This document shows, piece by piece, positions 51,998-60,457 of a stretch of DNA of 64,000 nucleotides. A program made the position numbers and the translations under genes. The DNA is taken from NCBI GenBank assembly GCA_020633195.1, contig JACKEC010000017.1, forward strand, positions 1-64,000, in the 5' to 3' direction. Under the pieces are notes generated by a model. It was not told the DNA's origin. It did not search any database and worked only from the letters and a program-made list of their open reading frames with translations. Numbering within the stretch: the stretch's first letter is position 1; every line of letters starts with the position of its first letter. This stretch comes from Sandaracinaceae bacterium (GTDB lineage Bacteria > Myxococcota_A > Polyangia > Polyangiales > Sandaracinaceae).

Positions 51998-52888
51998 TCA
52001 GCTCTTGGTGAGCTCTTCTCGCAGCGCGAGCATCTCGGCGCGCGCCTCGGCGTCCACGTCGGGGAACTTCGGGTCGATCTGCTCGAGCGTGCGGCGGAAG
52101 AGGTCGGCGACGACGCGGCGCATGTAGGCCTTGTCGTCCGCGGGCACCGCGTACCAGGGCGCCCAGGGTCGGCTCGTGGCGTTCAGCGCGCGCTCGTAGG
52201 AGTCCATGTACTGGTCCCACAGCCGGCGCTCGGCGATGTCGCCGGGGTTGAACTTCCAGTTCGCCTCGGGCTCGTCGATCCGATCCACGAAGCGGTCGCG
52301 CTGCTCGTCGCGGCCGACGTTGAGGAAGAGCTTGAGCACCACCGTGCCGTTGCGCGCGAGGTGCTTCTCGAAGTCGCGGATCGACTCGTAGCGCTCTTCG
52401 AACAAGGTCTCGAGCTCGGGAGCGTGCGGGATCCGCTGCCCGGCGAGGTACTCGGGGTGGACGCGCACCACGAGGACCTCCTCGTAGTGGCTGCGGTTGA
52501 AGATCCCGATCCGGCCGCGCTCGGGGAGCTGCTTGTTGATGCGCCAGAGGAAGTCGTGGTCGAGCTCCTCCGAGCTCGGGGACTTGAAGGACGAGACCTG
52601 GCAGCCGGCCGGGTTCACGCCGCTCATCACCGCGCGGATCGTGCCGTCCTTGCCGGCCGCGTCCATCGCCTGGAACACCATCAGCACGGCGTGCGAGTCG
52701 TTCGCGTAGAGCGCCTGCTGCAGCTCGGCGACCGCCGCGATGGATTCCTCGAGCGCCTCCTGGTTCTCCTTCTTCCGCTTCTTGCCGCCCTTCCCTTTGG
52801 GGGGCGAGGTCGGCGCGTCCGCGATGCGGAAGCTGCCGTCGAAGGGGACGAGGTAGGGGCTGTCGACGGGGTGGAAGCGATCGGCCAT
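51998..52888 (-). CDS. ppk2: Polyphosphate kinase 2
   Basis: PPK2 enzymes move phosphate between polyphosphate and nucleotides. The 296-residue one-domain protein has Walker A 'MDAAGKDGTIRAVMSGVNP', the lid region 'ELDHDFLWRINKQLPERG' and Walker B-like 'IGIFNRSHYEEVLVVRVHPE'. The overall sequence looks most like class III, which can use AMP and ADP, but the class is not certain. A Lys-rich loop (KGKGGKKRKKENQ) near the N-terminus may help bind polyphosphate. TATCCT ends 6 nt before its ATG. It lies 20 nt downstream of the kynureninase-like gene on the same strand. Confidence 0.92.
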   Translation of the reverse strand: MADRFHPVDSPYLVPFDGSFRIADAPTSPPKGKGGKKRKKENQEALEESIAAVAELQQALYANDSHAVLMVFQAMDAAGKDGTIRAVMSGVNPAGCQVSSFKSPSSEELDHDFLWRINKQLPERGRIGIFNRSHYEEVLVVRVHPEYLAGQRIPHAPELETLFEERYESIRDFEKHLARNGTVVLKLFLNVGRDEQRDRFVDRIDEPEANWKFNPGDIAERRLWDQYMDSYERALNATSRPWAPWYAVPADDKAYMRRVVADLFRRTLEQIDPKFPDVDAEARAEMLALREELTKS

Positions 52889-52894
52889 CGGGCG

Positions 52895-52900
52895 AGGATA
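52895..52900 (-). promoter_or_regulatory. Candidate -10 box of ppk2
   Basis: TATCCT on the minus strand ends 6 nt before the ppk2 ATG at 52888. It lies in the short gap after the upstream gene and suggests an independent leaderless transcript. Confidence 0.4.
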
Positions 52901-52908
52901 CACGCCGG

Positions 52909-54036
52909 TCAGCGGGCCACCTCGCGGAACGCCGCCAGCGCGCGCTCGATCTCGTCGTCGGTCACGTAGGGCGCGGGGCCGAACCGCAAGAGTCGCCCGC
53001 GCGCGTCGACGAACACGCCGCGCTCGCGGAGGCGCGCCACCGTGCCCGACGCGTCGTCGAGCTCGACCGTCACGAACCCGCCGCGCGCCTCCGGCGTGCG
53101 CACGTTCCAGCCCTCGAGGCCGTCGCGGATCCGCGCCGTCTGCACGAGCGAGCGCTCGCGCAGTCGATCGATCGTGAGGCCCTGCTCCTCGAAGAAGCGG
53201 ATCACCCGCCGGGCGCGGTAGTGGCTCGTGGGGTCGTAGGTCGAGCCCGCGAAGCGATCGGCGGGGCGAGAGCCGTAGCCGACGCGGGCGGCGCCGCGCG
53301 GCGCGGCGAGGTTGGCGAAGTCGCTGAACCACCCGGTGAACACCGGCCGGCGATCGCACGACGCCGGGACGCGGAGCCAGCAGTTGCCCTCGCCCCACTG
53401 CAGGTACTTGTAGCCGCCGCCGGTCGCGAACACGTCGCCCCGCAGGCGGAAGGGGATCGCGCCGTGGGCGTGGTAGGTGTCGAGGAGCACCTCGGCGCCG
53501 ACCGCGCGCGCGGCGTCGATCGCCACGTCGAGCGCGGGCACGATGGCGCTGGTCTCGAAGAGCACCGTCGAGAACGCGAGGCCCGCGGTGTCCGGCTCGA
53601 TGGCCTCGGCGAGCCGCGCGGTGAGCGTGTCGAAGGGCTCCGGCGCGACCCACGTGACGCGCAGGCCTTCCTCTTCGAGGCGGGTGAGCTGTCGGCGCAG
53701 CGAGTGGAACTCCCCGTCGGTGGTGACGACGTGCGGCCGCGCGCGCAGGTCGAGCGCGCTGAGCCAGCGGGTCACGAGCTCGTGCGTGTTCTGACCGAGC
53801 GCGATCTCGTCGGGCTGCGCGCCCACGTGCCCGGCGATCGCGGCGCGGACCACGTCGGCCGCCTCGGAGGCCGCCGCCCACTTGTCGTCGACGTGCGCGG
53901 CCGCGTCGTCGTACGCCTCGAGCACCCCCTCGCGAGCCACGTCGGGCCAGGCCTGGTGGCTGTGACCCGTCAACAGGACGCGATCGTCGCGCAGGAAGCG
54001 AGCGTAGTGCGGGCGCAGAGCGTGGGGGTCGATCAC
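52909..54036 (-). CDS. PLP-dependent class V aminotransferase-fold protein, kynureninase-like
   Basis: The 375-residue protein has a fold-type I PLP core: the PLP-binding Asp in 'VLLDTYHAHGAIPF', the Schiff-base Lys in 'ATGGGYKYLQWGEGNCWL' and an N-terminal 'YLNxHS'-like segment ('LLTGHSHQAWP'). The pattern resembles kynureninase, but no other kynurenine-pathway gene is nearby, so the substrate is open. The start is GTG at 54036; TATACC ends 6 nt before it. Confidence 0.8.
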   Translation of the reverse strand: MIDPHALRPHYARFLRDDRVLLTGHSHQAWPDVAREGVLEAYDDAAAHVDDKWAAASEAADVVRAAIAGHVGAQPDEIALGQNTHELVTRWLSALDLRARPHVVTTDGEFHSLRRQLTRLEEEGLRVTWVAPEPFDTLTARLAEAIEPDTAGLAFSTVLFETSAIVPALDVAIDAARAVGAEVLLDTYHAHGAIPFRLRGDVFATGGGYKYLQWGEGNCWLRVPASCDRRPVFTGWFSDFANLAAPRGAARVGYGSRPADRFAGSTYDPTSHYRARRVIRFFEEQGLTIDRLRERSLVQTARIRDGLEGWNVRTPEARGGFVTVELDDASGTVARLRERGVFVDARGRLLRFGPAPYVTDDEIERALAAFREVAR

Positions 54037-54042
54037 CCGGGA

Positions 54043-54048
54043 GGTATA
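54043..54048 (-). promoter_or_regulatory. Candidate -10 box of the kynureninase-like gene
   Basis: TATACC on the minus strand ends 6 nt before the GTG at 54036, consistent with leaderless transcription. Confidence 0.45.
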
Positions 54049-54054
54049 CGCGAA

Positions 54055-54086
54055 GAGGCCCGCCCCGTCGTGACGGAGCGGGCCTC
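54055..54086 (-). terminator. Hairpin terminator after the Cys-rich lipoprotein gene
   Basis: GAGGCCCGC and GCGGGCCTC form a perfect outer stem, continued inward by CCGTC/GACGG with one mismatch. It lies 21 nt after the stop at 54107. Reading minus, TTCGCG follows, so the T-tract is minimal. Confidence 0.55.
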
Positions 54087-54106
54087 GCTGGTCGCGCCCG
54101 GCTAAC

Positions 54107-55081
54107 TCAGCCGCAGACGCCGTCGATGCAGGACTGACCGCTCATGCAGTCGCTGGCCGCCGCGCAGTCGGTCGTCGCCTCGTTGGTGGTGCCGCAGACC
54201 ATGTCGATGCAGAACGTGAGCGCCACGTCGAAGCGGGGGCACTCGGCGTGCTCGACGCACGGGGAGCGGCAGGCGCCGTTGCGGCAGACCGCGCCGGTCA
54301 TGCAGTCGGAGTCGCTCGTGCAGAACGGGTTGGGGCGGGTGTCGACGTGGCAGCGACCGTACTTGCAGTAGCGGCCCTCGCCACACTCGGCGTCCGCCGA
54401 GCACTCGTCCTGACAGGCGCCGTCCACGCAGATCTGGCCCGTCGCGCAGCCGGTGTTGTCCGCGCACTCGCCGACCGGCGGGGGCACGTTCTCGCAGTAG
54501 CCGTCGGCGTTGCAGGTCTGACCCTCGGGGCAGACGTTGTCGACGGCGCAGGTGGGCGTGCAGCTCTGGTCGACACAGATGCGGCCCTCGCCGCACTCCG
54601 TGTTGAAGTGGCAGGTGTCCTCGACGTCACGGCACTCGGAGTCGACGCAGACCTGACCGCTCGCGCAGTCGGTGTCGGCGCTGCACTCGGGCGGCGCGAC
54701 GCGCGGCGTGCACACACCGTCGAGGCACTCGAGGTCCGCGTCACAGTCGTCGTTGGTGGTGCAGTCGCCCGGGGTCGGGGTGGGGACGGGCTCGGTCGGG
54801 GCCACGCACCAGCCATCGCGACAGACGGTGCCCATGACGCACTCGTCGTCCCGGGTGCAGCCCGCGCTGGCGCAGCCGAGGTCGGTGCACGTCATGTCGG
54901 TGGGACATTCGAAGTCGCCACGACACAGGGTGCGATCGGGGGGGGCCACGTCCCGACAGCCGACGCCGTCGCAGAAGTAGCAGCCATCGGCGTCGCAGTA
55001 GTAGTCCTCCTGCGCGCAGCCACCGAGCACCGTCGCGGCGCCCAGGGTGACGAACGAGATGAAGGCTAGGCGGTGCAGCAC
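54107..55081 (-). CDS. Cys-rich lipoprotein with tandem CxxDxDCxxGxxC modules
   Basis: The 324-residue protein has a lipoprotein signal (VLGGC). At least eight Cys-rich units of about 25-30 residues follow ('CTRDDECVMGTVC', 'CTTNDDCDADLEC', 'CSADTDCASGQVC', 'CTSDSDCMTGAVC'), each ending in a 'xGxC' turn. A short Pro/Thr spacer lies near residue 105. It is probably a disulfide-rich surface protein; no catalytic motif is present. The start is GTG at 55081. The 180-nt divergent gap to the gene at 55262 holds that gene's -10 box and nothing else I can support. Confidence 0.8.
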   Translation of the reverse strand: MLHRLAFISFVTLGAATVLGGCAQEDYYCDADGCYFCDGVGCRDVAPPDRTLCRGDFECPTDMTCTDLGCASAGCTRDDECVMGTVCRDGWCVAPTEPVPTPTPGDCTTNDDCDADLECLDGVCTPRVAPPECSADTDCASGQVCVDSECRDVEDTCHFNTECGEGRICVDQSCTPTCAVDNVCPEGQTCNADGYCENVPPPVGECADNTGCATGQICVDGACQDECSADAECGEGRYCKYGRCHVDTRPNPFCTSDSDCMTGAVCRNGACRSPCVEHAECPRFDVALTFCIDMVCGTTNEATTDCAAASDCMSGQSCIDGVCG

Positions 55082-55248
55082 GAGGTACCTTTCTCCCGCA
55101 CCGAAGGGCGGGCAACGGCACATGTACCAGGATTCGTGCCAGGGCGTGGAGTACTGCGGATCGCGTTCGATTCGTCCGCAGCGTCAACGCCCGTTCACGC
55201 GGAACCGCCTCCGAGTGAACACCGCGGCACAGGCCGGCCTCGGGCGGC

Positions 55249-55254
55249 TAGACT
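55249..55254 (+). promoter_or_regulatory. Candidate -10 box of the lipoprotein gene at 55262
   Basis: TAGACT ends 7 nt before the GTG at 55262, with no Shine-Dalgarno sequence. Confidence 0.4.
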
Positions 55255-55261
55255 CGGGCCC

Positions 55262-55903
55262 GTGAAGGGAGCCCCCGTCTGGATTCTCGCGCTCGGCGTC
55301 TGCGCGACCGCCTGCGGCGGCAGCGCGCGGGACCAGGGCCCCTCGCGGACGCTCCAGCAGTACGCCGGCGCGCTGAGCCGGGGGGACGCGGCCACCGCGT
55401 GGGCGCTCCTCGACGAGGACGCGCGCCGCGGGCGCAGCCCCGAGGAGCACGCGGCCTTGTTGTCGACCAACGCCGCGGAGCTGCGCGAGCAGGGTGAGGC
55501 GCTCGCCCGGTCGGCGGCCCCCGAGACGATCGACGCCCAGGCGCGGGTCCAGCTCGCGAGCGGCGAGACCATCCTCCTCGTCCTCGAGGAGGGGGGCTGG
55601 CGCATCGACGGCGGGGTCCTCGACGCCGCGGGGCTCGTCACCCCGCTCGACGCCGTCGCCGCGTTCCGGCGCGCGCTCATGCGTCGCGACCTCCCCGGCG
55701 TCGAGCGCGTGCTCAGCCGCCAGACCCGCGCCGAGTGGGAGGAGGAGGTCCGCCGCGTGATCGAGGGCACCGAGGACACCGACGACCTCGAGGTCGAGGT
55801 CCAGGGCAACCGAGCGCGCGTGCGCACGACGGGCGGCGGCTCGATCGAGCTGGTCCGCGAGTCCGGCGAGTGGCGGGTCGTGGACATCCACGGCCCCAAT
55901 TGA
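55262..55903 (+). CDS. Small exported lipoprotein with two repeated helical/beta halves
   Basis: The 213-residue protein has a signal ending in a lipobox-like ATAC. The mature part appears to contain two similar units, each with 'LxxYxxAL.RGD...AW.LL' or 'AFRRALMRRDLPGVERVL' followed by a beta-hairpin ending in 'EEGGWRIDGG' or 'ESGEWRVVDIHG'. This recalls NTF2/DUF4878-like folds, as an impression only. The function is unknown. It converges on the vWA lipoprotein gene, with a hairpin between them. Confidence 0.72.
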   Translation: MKGAPVWILALGVCATACGGSARDQGPSRTLQQYAGALSRGDAATAWALLDEDARRGRSPEEHAALLSTNAAELREQGEALARSAAPETIDAQARVQLASGETILLVLEEGGWRIDGGVLDAAGLVTPLDAVAAFRRALMRRDLPGVERVLSRQTRAEWEEEVRRVIEGTEDTDDLEVEVQGNRARVRTTGGGSIELVRESGEWRVVDIHGPN

Positions 55904-55906
55904 AGA

Positions 55907-55934
55907 ACGGCGGAGACCCGAGGGTCCCCGCCGT
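55907..55934. terminator. Bidirectional hairpin terminator between convergent genes
   Basis: The 13-base arms ACGGCGGAGACCC (55907-55919) and GGGTCCCCGCCGT (55922-55934) pair with one mismatch. It lies 3 nt after the stop of the + gene and 27 nt after that of the - gene. T-tracts are weak on both sides. Confidence 0.6.
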
Positions 55935-55961
55935 CCGTTCAGGTCGATCGACCGATCGAGA

Positions 55962-58367
55962 TCAGGGAGCGCAGAGCGAGCGCTGGCCCGGGATGCGCAC
56001 GATGATCTGACGGCGGTCCGCTTCGACGGTGCCGTCGCCGACGACGATGATCGGCACGTTGAAGATCTGGTCGGTGCACGTCGCGGCGACGAAGCCGTCG
56101 TTCTCCACGACGATCTGGAAGCTCACCAGGCAGCCCGGCTCGACGCCCGTGAAGGAGTCCAGCGTGCCGTCGGGGGTGAGCGTCGGGGGCGTGCCCGGCG
56201 TGAGGCGGTCGGCGAAGGCCGGCGGGACCGTGCAGGTCGCCGGGTCGTAGCTGACCGGGATGCCGCGGACGAAGAACATCCGCTCGTCGACGGCCGTGGC
56301 CGGATCGTCGCGCGCCTCCGTGTGCAGCGTGCCGAAGTTCACGAAGGTCGTGAGGTCGGCGATCGCCGCGTCGATGCTCGTGCCGAGGCCCGAGCCCGTG
56401 GTGTTGACCGAGTAGACGAGGGGGCAGAGATCCTGCGTCGGGGCGGGGCCCGCTCCGTCCGGATCCCAGTTCTCAGCGGCGCGGTTCATCCCCATGAAGC
56501 CCGTGTCGCACATGCCCGCGGTCGGCGCCTTCCACGCGCCCGTGCGCACCGCGAACGTCGAGATCTCCGCGCGCGCGTCGACCGCGTTCGGGTCGCCGGT
56601 CGAGTCGCTGACGATGCCCATCACGACGGCGCCGATGGCGTCGAGCGCGGCGAGCGTCTGGGCGACGCTCTTGGGCTGCTGGTCCGGCATCGCGCCGAAG
56701 TCGGTCATGCGGTACTCGTCGCAGCCGTCGGTCGCGGTGTTGCCGCACCAGGTCGCGCGGTCACCCGCGGTGACGGTGTTGTCGTCCCAGCGGCGGTGGA
56801 ACGAGTAGTCGGTCGCCATGATGACGATCGGGAGCGCGTCCATGCGGAAGCCGACCCCGCCGATCATGCCGTGACCGCGCGTCGCGTCGAAGCCCGTCGC
56901 CGGGTTGAAGGGCGCGACCCAAGCGGTGCCGGTGGTGGAGCGGAAGCCCTGGCCGGTCGCCGCCTGGTACAGACCCTCGAGGTGGCTCTCCGGGCCGTCG
57001 GAGCCGCCGTGGAGCGGCATGTCGAGCGCGTTCACGCCCCGGGTGATGTCGGCCATCACGGTGGTGACGCGCTGCTCGAGCCCGAAGGGCACGTCCGACC
57101 CGCCGCCGTAGCCGGCGGTCGGGAAGTCGTCGAAGCGCGCGACGCCGAACGCGGTGTCCGGGATCGTGGTGCGGATGCGCCCGACGAGGCCGGCGAGCTC
57201 CATCTGCAGGTTGTTGATCTCGCCGCCCATCGACCCGGTGGTGTCGACGAGGAAGAGGATGTCCGCGCGACGGATCTGCGGGTCGAACTGCAGGACGTCG
57301 GTGCGGGCCATGCCGCCCGGGGGCAGGTCGAAGGTGAAGTCGCCGCCGCCGCCGATGGTGTCGGCCGGGTCGTTGGGGTCGGTGCCGGCCGCGATCTCGG
57401 CGGCGTCGGTGTCGCCGTCGCCGTCGCTGTCGGGGTCGGTCGGGTCGGTCCCGTAGACGCTGACCTCGTCGCCGTCGGAGAGGCCGTCGTTGTCGCTGTC
57501 GAGATCGCGGAAGTCCGGGAGGCCGTCGCCGTCGCTGTCGACGGGCGGGCTCATCACGTCGGTGTCGCCGGCCTCGGTGGCGTCGGTGAGGCCGTCGCCG
57601 TCGGAGTCGTCGTCCATGTAGTCCGGCGTTCCGTCGCCGTCGGTGTCACGCATCGCCGCGGCGCCCTCGTCGACGTCGCTGATGGTGTCGCTGTCGGCGT
57701 CGACCGTCGGCCGCATGCCGCACGAGCCCGCGTTGCACGCGGTCCCCGTCGGGCAGGCGTTGTCGCACATGCCGCAGTGGTTGACGTTCGCGTCGACGTC
57801 GACGCAGGAGCCGCTGCACTCGACGGTGCCGCCGGCGCAGTTGAGCGCGCAGACGCCCGCGCTGCAGACCTCACCGGTGCCGCAGGTGTTGCCGCAGGTG
57901 CCGCAGTTGTTGGGGTCGACCTGGCTGTCGACGCAGCGACCGCCGCAGGCCTCGGTGCCCAGGCCGCAGGCGCCCGAGCAGGTGCCCGTGTTGCAGACCT
58001 CGCCGCTCGCGCAGGCCATGCCGCAGCTGCCGCAGTTGCCGGGGTCGTTGCGCGGGTCGACGCAGGTGCCGCCGCACTGGACGAGCGCGCCGGTGCACGA
58101 GCCCTGCGGCGTGCAGGTGCCGCTCAGGCAGGTCTCGCCGGTGCCGCACGTGGTGCCGCAGCCGCCGCAGTTGCTGGGATCGAAGCGCGTGTCCACGCAG
58201 CTGCCACCACACTCCGTGGTGCCGCCCGTGCACATCCCGCCGCCGCCGCCGTCGGTCCCCGGCGGGACGCCGCCGTCGGTGCCGCTCGGGCTGTCGCCGT
58301 CGCACCCGGCGAAGGCGACCGCGGCGAGGATCGCCGTCAGGCCTACTAGACCAAGCTGTCTTCTCAT
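55962..58367 (-). CDS. Large surface lipoprotein: Cys-rich repeats, thrombospondin type 3-like repeats and vWA domain
   Basis: The 801-residue protein has a lipoprotein signal (AFAGC). Four Cys-rich repeats of about 40 residues (about 45-215) have the pattern C-GG-CVD...NCG-CG..C..GE-C..G-C. Asp-rich Ca-binding thrombospondin type 3-like repeats ('DSDGDGLPDFRDLDSDNDG') lie at about 220-335, and a vWA domain follows from about 365 with the MIDAS motif 'VDTTGSMGGE'. This order suggests a stalked, metal-dependent surface adhesin or matrix-binding protein (inference). The vWA domain contains long insertions. GGGGAG precedes the ATG. Confidence 0.85.
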   Translation of the reverse strand: MRRQLGLVGLTAILAAVAFAGCDGDSPSGTDGGVPPGTDGGGGGMCTGGTTECGGSCVDTRFDPSNCGGCGTTCGTGETCLSGTCTPQGSCTGALVQCGGTCVDPRNDPGNCGSCGMACASGEVCNTGTCSGACGLGTEACGGRCVDSQVDPNNCGTCGNTCGTGEVCSAGVCALNCAGGTVECSGSCVDVDANVNHCGMCDNACPTGTACNAGSCGMRPTVDADSDTISDVDEGAAAMRDTDGDGTPDYMDDDSDGDGLTDATEAGDTDVMSPPVDSDGDGLPDFRDLDSDNDGLSDGDEVSVYGTDPTDPDSDGDGDTDAAEIAAGTDPNDPADTIGGGGDFTFDLPPGGMARTDVLQFDPQIRRADILFLVDTTGSMGGEINNLQMELAGLVGRIRTTIPDTAFGVARFDDFPTAGYGGGSDVPFGLEQRVTTVMADITRGVNALDMPLHGGSDGPESHLEGLYQAATGQGFRSTTGTAWVAPFNPATGFDATRGHGMIGGVGFRMDALPIVIMATDYSFHRRWDDNTVTAGDRATWCGNTATDGCDEYRMTDFGAMPDQQPKSVAQTLAALDAIGAVVMGIVSDSTGDPNAVDARAEISTFAVRTGAWKAPTAGMCDTGFMGMNRAAENWDPDGAGPAPTQDLCPLVYSVNTTGSGLGTSIDAAIADLTTFVNFGTLHTEARDDPATAVDERMFFVRGIPVSYDPATCTVPPAFADRLTPGTPPTLTPDGTLDSFTGVEPGCLVSFQIVVENDGFVAATCTDQIFNVPIIVVGDGTVEADRRQIIVRIPGQRSLCAP

Positions 58368-58492
58368 CGAATGCTCCCCGTGTGGAAACCGACTCCGCGC
58401 GTCCGCGAGAGCCTACGTCTGCTTTTTCGAGTGTTCCTTCGCGAGCCGGCGATCGCGTGCGCTCACTCACGCGAACCGAGGAGGATCGCCAG

Positions 58493-58966
58493 TCACGTTG
58501 ACGTCGGAGGGGCGGCGGGCTCGACCGACTTCAACAGGAAGTGGACGTTCGCCGTCGCGATCGGCTTGTCCACGTCGCCCTGCCAGGCCTCGGCGTGGAC
58601 GATCACGATGCGGCGCCCGCGCTTCGTGACGCGGGCGCGCGCCCACGTCGCCTCCGCCCGACCGGAGCGCAGGTAGTCCACGGTCAGGGTCACGGTCTTG
58701 GGGAGCTCGTCGGTCTCTGTCGACCGGAGCACGGTGAAGATCGCGGTCGACTCGAGGAGCGCGCCGACCGAGCCGCCGTGCAGCGCCGGGACGCTCGAGT
58801 CGCCGATGAGCCGCTCCGCGAAGGGCATCCTCACGCGCAGCTCCTCGCCGTCGAGCTCGGCGCTCAGCCCGAGGAAGCGCGCGTAGGGGATCTTCGCGAT
58901 CAGCGGGTCGAGGTCCTCCGCGCTGCGCGCCTCGCGCAGGCGGTCGGTGAGGTGGTCGGCGCTCAC
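58493..58966 (-). CDS. PaaI-family hotdog thioesterase
   Basis: The 157-residue protein has a hotdog fold with the active-site segment 'VPALHGGSVGALLE' and the long strand 'VTLTVDYLRSGRAEATWARA'. Members hydrolyse acyl-CoA thioesters in the cytoplasm; the substrate is unknown. It starts with GTG, 10 nt after the stop of a second hotdog gene on the same strand. The two are diverged tandem paralogues. The 125-nt gap on its other side (58368-58492) holds only a weak CGCGTG/CACGCG hairpin. Confidence 0.87.
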   Translation of the reverse strand: MSADHLTDRLREARSAEDLDPLIAKIPYARFLGLSAELDGEELRVRMPFAERLIGDSSVPALHGGSVGALLESTAIFTVLRSTETDELPKTVTLTVDYLRSGRAEATWARARVTKRGRRIVIVHAEAWQGDVDKPIATANVHFLLKSVEPAAPPTST

Positions 58967-58976
58967 GATCGGTCCC

Positions 58977-59426
58977 TCACTCCGCGGCCTTCCGGATGAA
59001 GGTCGCGGCGACCGACGCGATCGGGTCGTCGGGCGCGTCCTCGTGGTAGGCGAGGCCGCGCGCGAAGGCGATGCTGCGCGTGACCTTGAAGCACTCGGCG
59101 TGAGCGATCACGGCCTCGGGCGGGCGCGCGGGCTTGAGGTAGTCGATGCGCAGGTCCACCGTCGCGATCGGCTCGCGCGTGCCGAGCTTGATCATGACGG
59201 CCATGCCGCAGGCGGCGTCCATCAACGTCGTGATCGCGGCGCCGTGGAGGACGCCCGTGCTCGGGTCGCCGACGAAGCGCTCGTCGTAGGGGAGCTTCAT
59301 CCACGCCTCGCCGCGCGCGTGGCGGAAGTCGATCAGCTGGAGCCCGAGCTCCCGGTTGTGCGGCACGCCCGCCTGCACGTGGTCGTTGATCTGCTTCGTG
59401 ATCGCGGCTCGCTGCTCGGGCGTCAC
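58977..59426 (-). CDS. PaaI-family hotdog thioesterase
   Basis: The 149-residue protein has a hotdog fold with 'TGVLHGAAITTLMDAACGMA' (HGA instead of HGG) and the strand 'VDLRIDYLKPARP'. It is upstream of, and probably co-transcribed with, the second thioesterase. Tandem PaaI paralogues may form a hetero-oligomer, as hotdog proteins often do (inference). The GTG start is supported by a TACGGT box 6 nt upstream. Confidence 0.88.
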   Translation of the reverse strand: MTPEQRAAITKQINDHVQAGVPHNRELGLQLIDFRHARGEAWMKLPYDERFVGDPSTGVLHGAAITTLMDAACGMAVMIKLGTREPIATVDLRIDYLKPARPPEAVIAHAECFKVTRSIAFARGLAYHEDAPDDPIASVAATFIRKAAE

Positions 59427-59432
59427 GCGCGC

Positions 59433-59438
59433 ACCGTA
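59433..59438 (-). promoter_or_regulatory. Candidate -10 box of the thioesterase operon
   Basis: TACGGT on the minus strand ends 6 nt before the GTG at 59426. It faces the TAGAGT box of the divergent gene 20 nt away. Confidence 0.4.
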
Positions 59439-59458
59439 GCACTCGCGACCGCTCGACG

Positions 59459-59464
59459 TAGAGT
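59459..59464 (+). promoter_or_regulatory. Candidate -10 box of the beta-lactamase-fold gene
   Basis: TAGAGT ends 6 nt before the GTG at 59471, with no Shine-Dalgarno sequence. Confidence 0.45.
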
Positions 59465-59470
59465 GCGCCG

Positions 59471-60457
59471 GTGGAGTGTCCTGGCTGGGCCACGGCGACC
59501 TTCGACGCCGACGGCGCGCGCGCCATCGAGACGGGCGGCGTGGCGGATCTGGTGACCGGCGCGCCGATCGCGGCCACCACGCGCTTCCGCTGGTTCTCCG
59601 TCACCAAGGTCGTGACCGCGCTCGCGATCCTGCGCGCCGTCGAGGGGGGCCGGCTCGGCCTCGAGGACGACGTGCGCGAGCGCCTGCCCTGGTTCCGTCC
59701 GCGCGCTCGGGTGACGCCGCGCCACCTCCTCAGCCACGCGTCGGGGCTCGCCGATCCGATCTCGTTCGGGTGGGTCCACCCGCCCGGTCGGCCGCGGCGC
59801 TCGGACGCCGAGCTCACCCGCGCCACGTTCGCGCGCTACGCGAGGCTGCGGTCCGCGCCCGGCGCGATCGCCCGCTACACCAACCTCGGCTACCTCGTGC
59901 TCGGCGAGCTCCTCGAGGTCGTCGAAGGCGACTACGCCCGCGCCGCGCAGGACGTCTTGTCACGGGCCGGCGCCACCACCGCGAGCTTCACCGTGGGTCC
60001 GTCCGCGCGCGGGCACGAGCCGCTCCGCTCCGCGCGCACCGCGGCGATGGCGGTGATCTTCGGGCGCCGCACGCCCCGGCTCGTGGCGTACGCCCGGGCG
60101 GGCTGGGTCGGCCTCACACCCTTCGAGCTCGAGGGCAGGGCGTACGGCGGGCTGATCGGATCGATCGAGGACCTCGTGGCGCTCGGGCGCGCGCTGCTCG
60201 TCTCGGACGTGGTGGTGAGCGACGCGAGCCTGCGCGCGATGCGACGGCGCGTGGCGACGGGCCCGCGCGGCGCCCACGGGCTCTCGCTCTGGCACCACCA
60301 GGACGGCTGGGTCGGTCACGGCGGCGAGGCGGGCGGCTACCGCGCCGAGGTGCACGTCGACCCGCGCCGCGGGGTGGGGGTCGCGGTGCTCACGAACGCG
60401 GGGACGGCCGCTACGGGCGCGAAGGTCGAGGAGCTCAAGCGCCTCACGGGAGCTTGA
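59471..60457 (+). CDS. Serine beta-lactamase-fold hydrolase (class C/esterase type)
   Basis: The 328-residue protein has the SxxK nucleophile motif 'SVTK' near residue 43, a YxN-like 'YTN' ('AIARYTNLGYLVLGE') and the third motif as 'HGGEAGGY'. Family members include esterases, D-aminopeptidases and class C beta-lactamases. There is no signal peptide, so it is probably cytoplasmic and more likely an esterase or peptidase than a resistance enzyme. The domain begins almost at the N-terminus. The 3' end overlaps the convergent SMUG1-like gene by 14 nt. Confidence 0.83.
   Translation: MECPGWATATFDADGARAIETGGVADLVTGAPIAATTRFRWFSVTKVVTALAILRAVEGGRLGLEDDVRERLPWFRPRARVTPRHLLSHASGLADPISFGWVHPPGRPRRSDAELTRATFARYARLRSAPGAIARYTNLGYLVLGELLEVVEGDYARAAQDVLSRAGATTASFTVGPSARGHEPLRSARTAAMAVIFGRRTPRLVAYARAGWVGLTPFELEGRAYGGLIGSIEDLVALGRALLVSDVVVSDASLRAMRRRVATGPRGAHGLSLWHHQDGWVGHGGEAGGYRAEVHVDPRRGVGVAVLTNAGTAATGAKVEELKRLTGA

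Noticed and set aside
55125..55145. Possible sigma54 promoter (minus strand TGGCAC) upstream of the Cys-rich lipoprotein gene
   Set aside because: The -24-like TGGCAC is present but the -12 element lacks the required GC at the correct spacing.
58454..58473. CGCGTG/CACGCG hairpin as a terminator of the vWA-thioesterase junction
   Set aside because: It lies upstream of the vWA gene start, is short, has no T-tract, and such 6-bp GC palindromes are expected by chance in this DNA.
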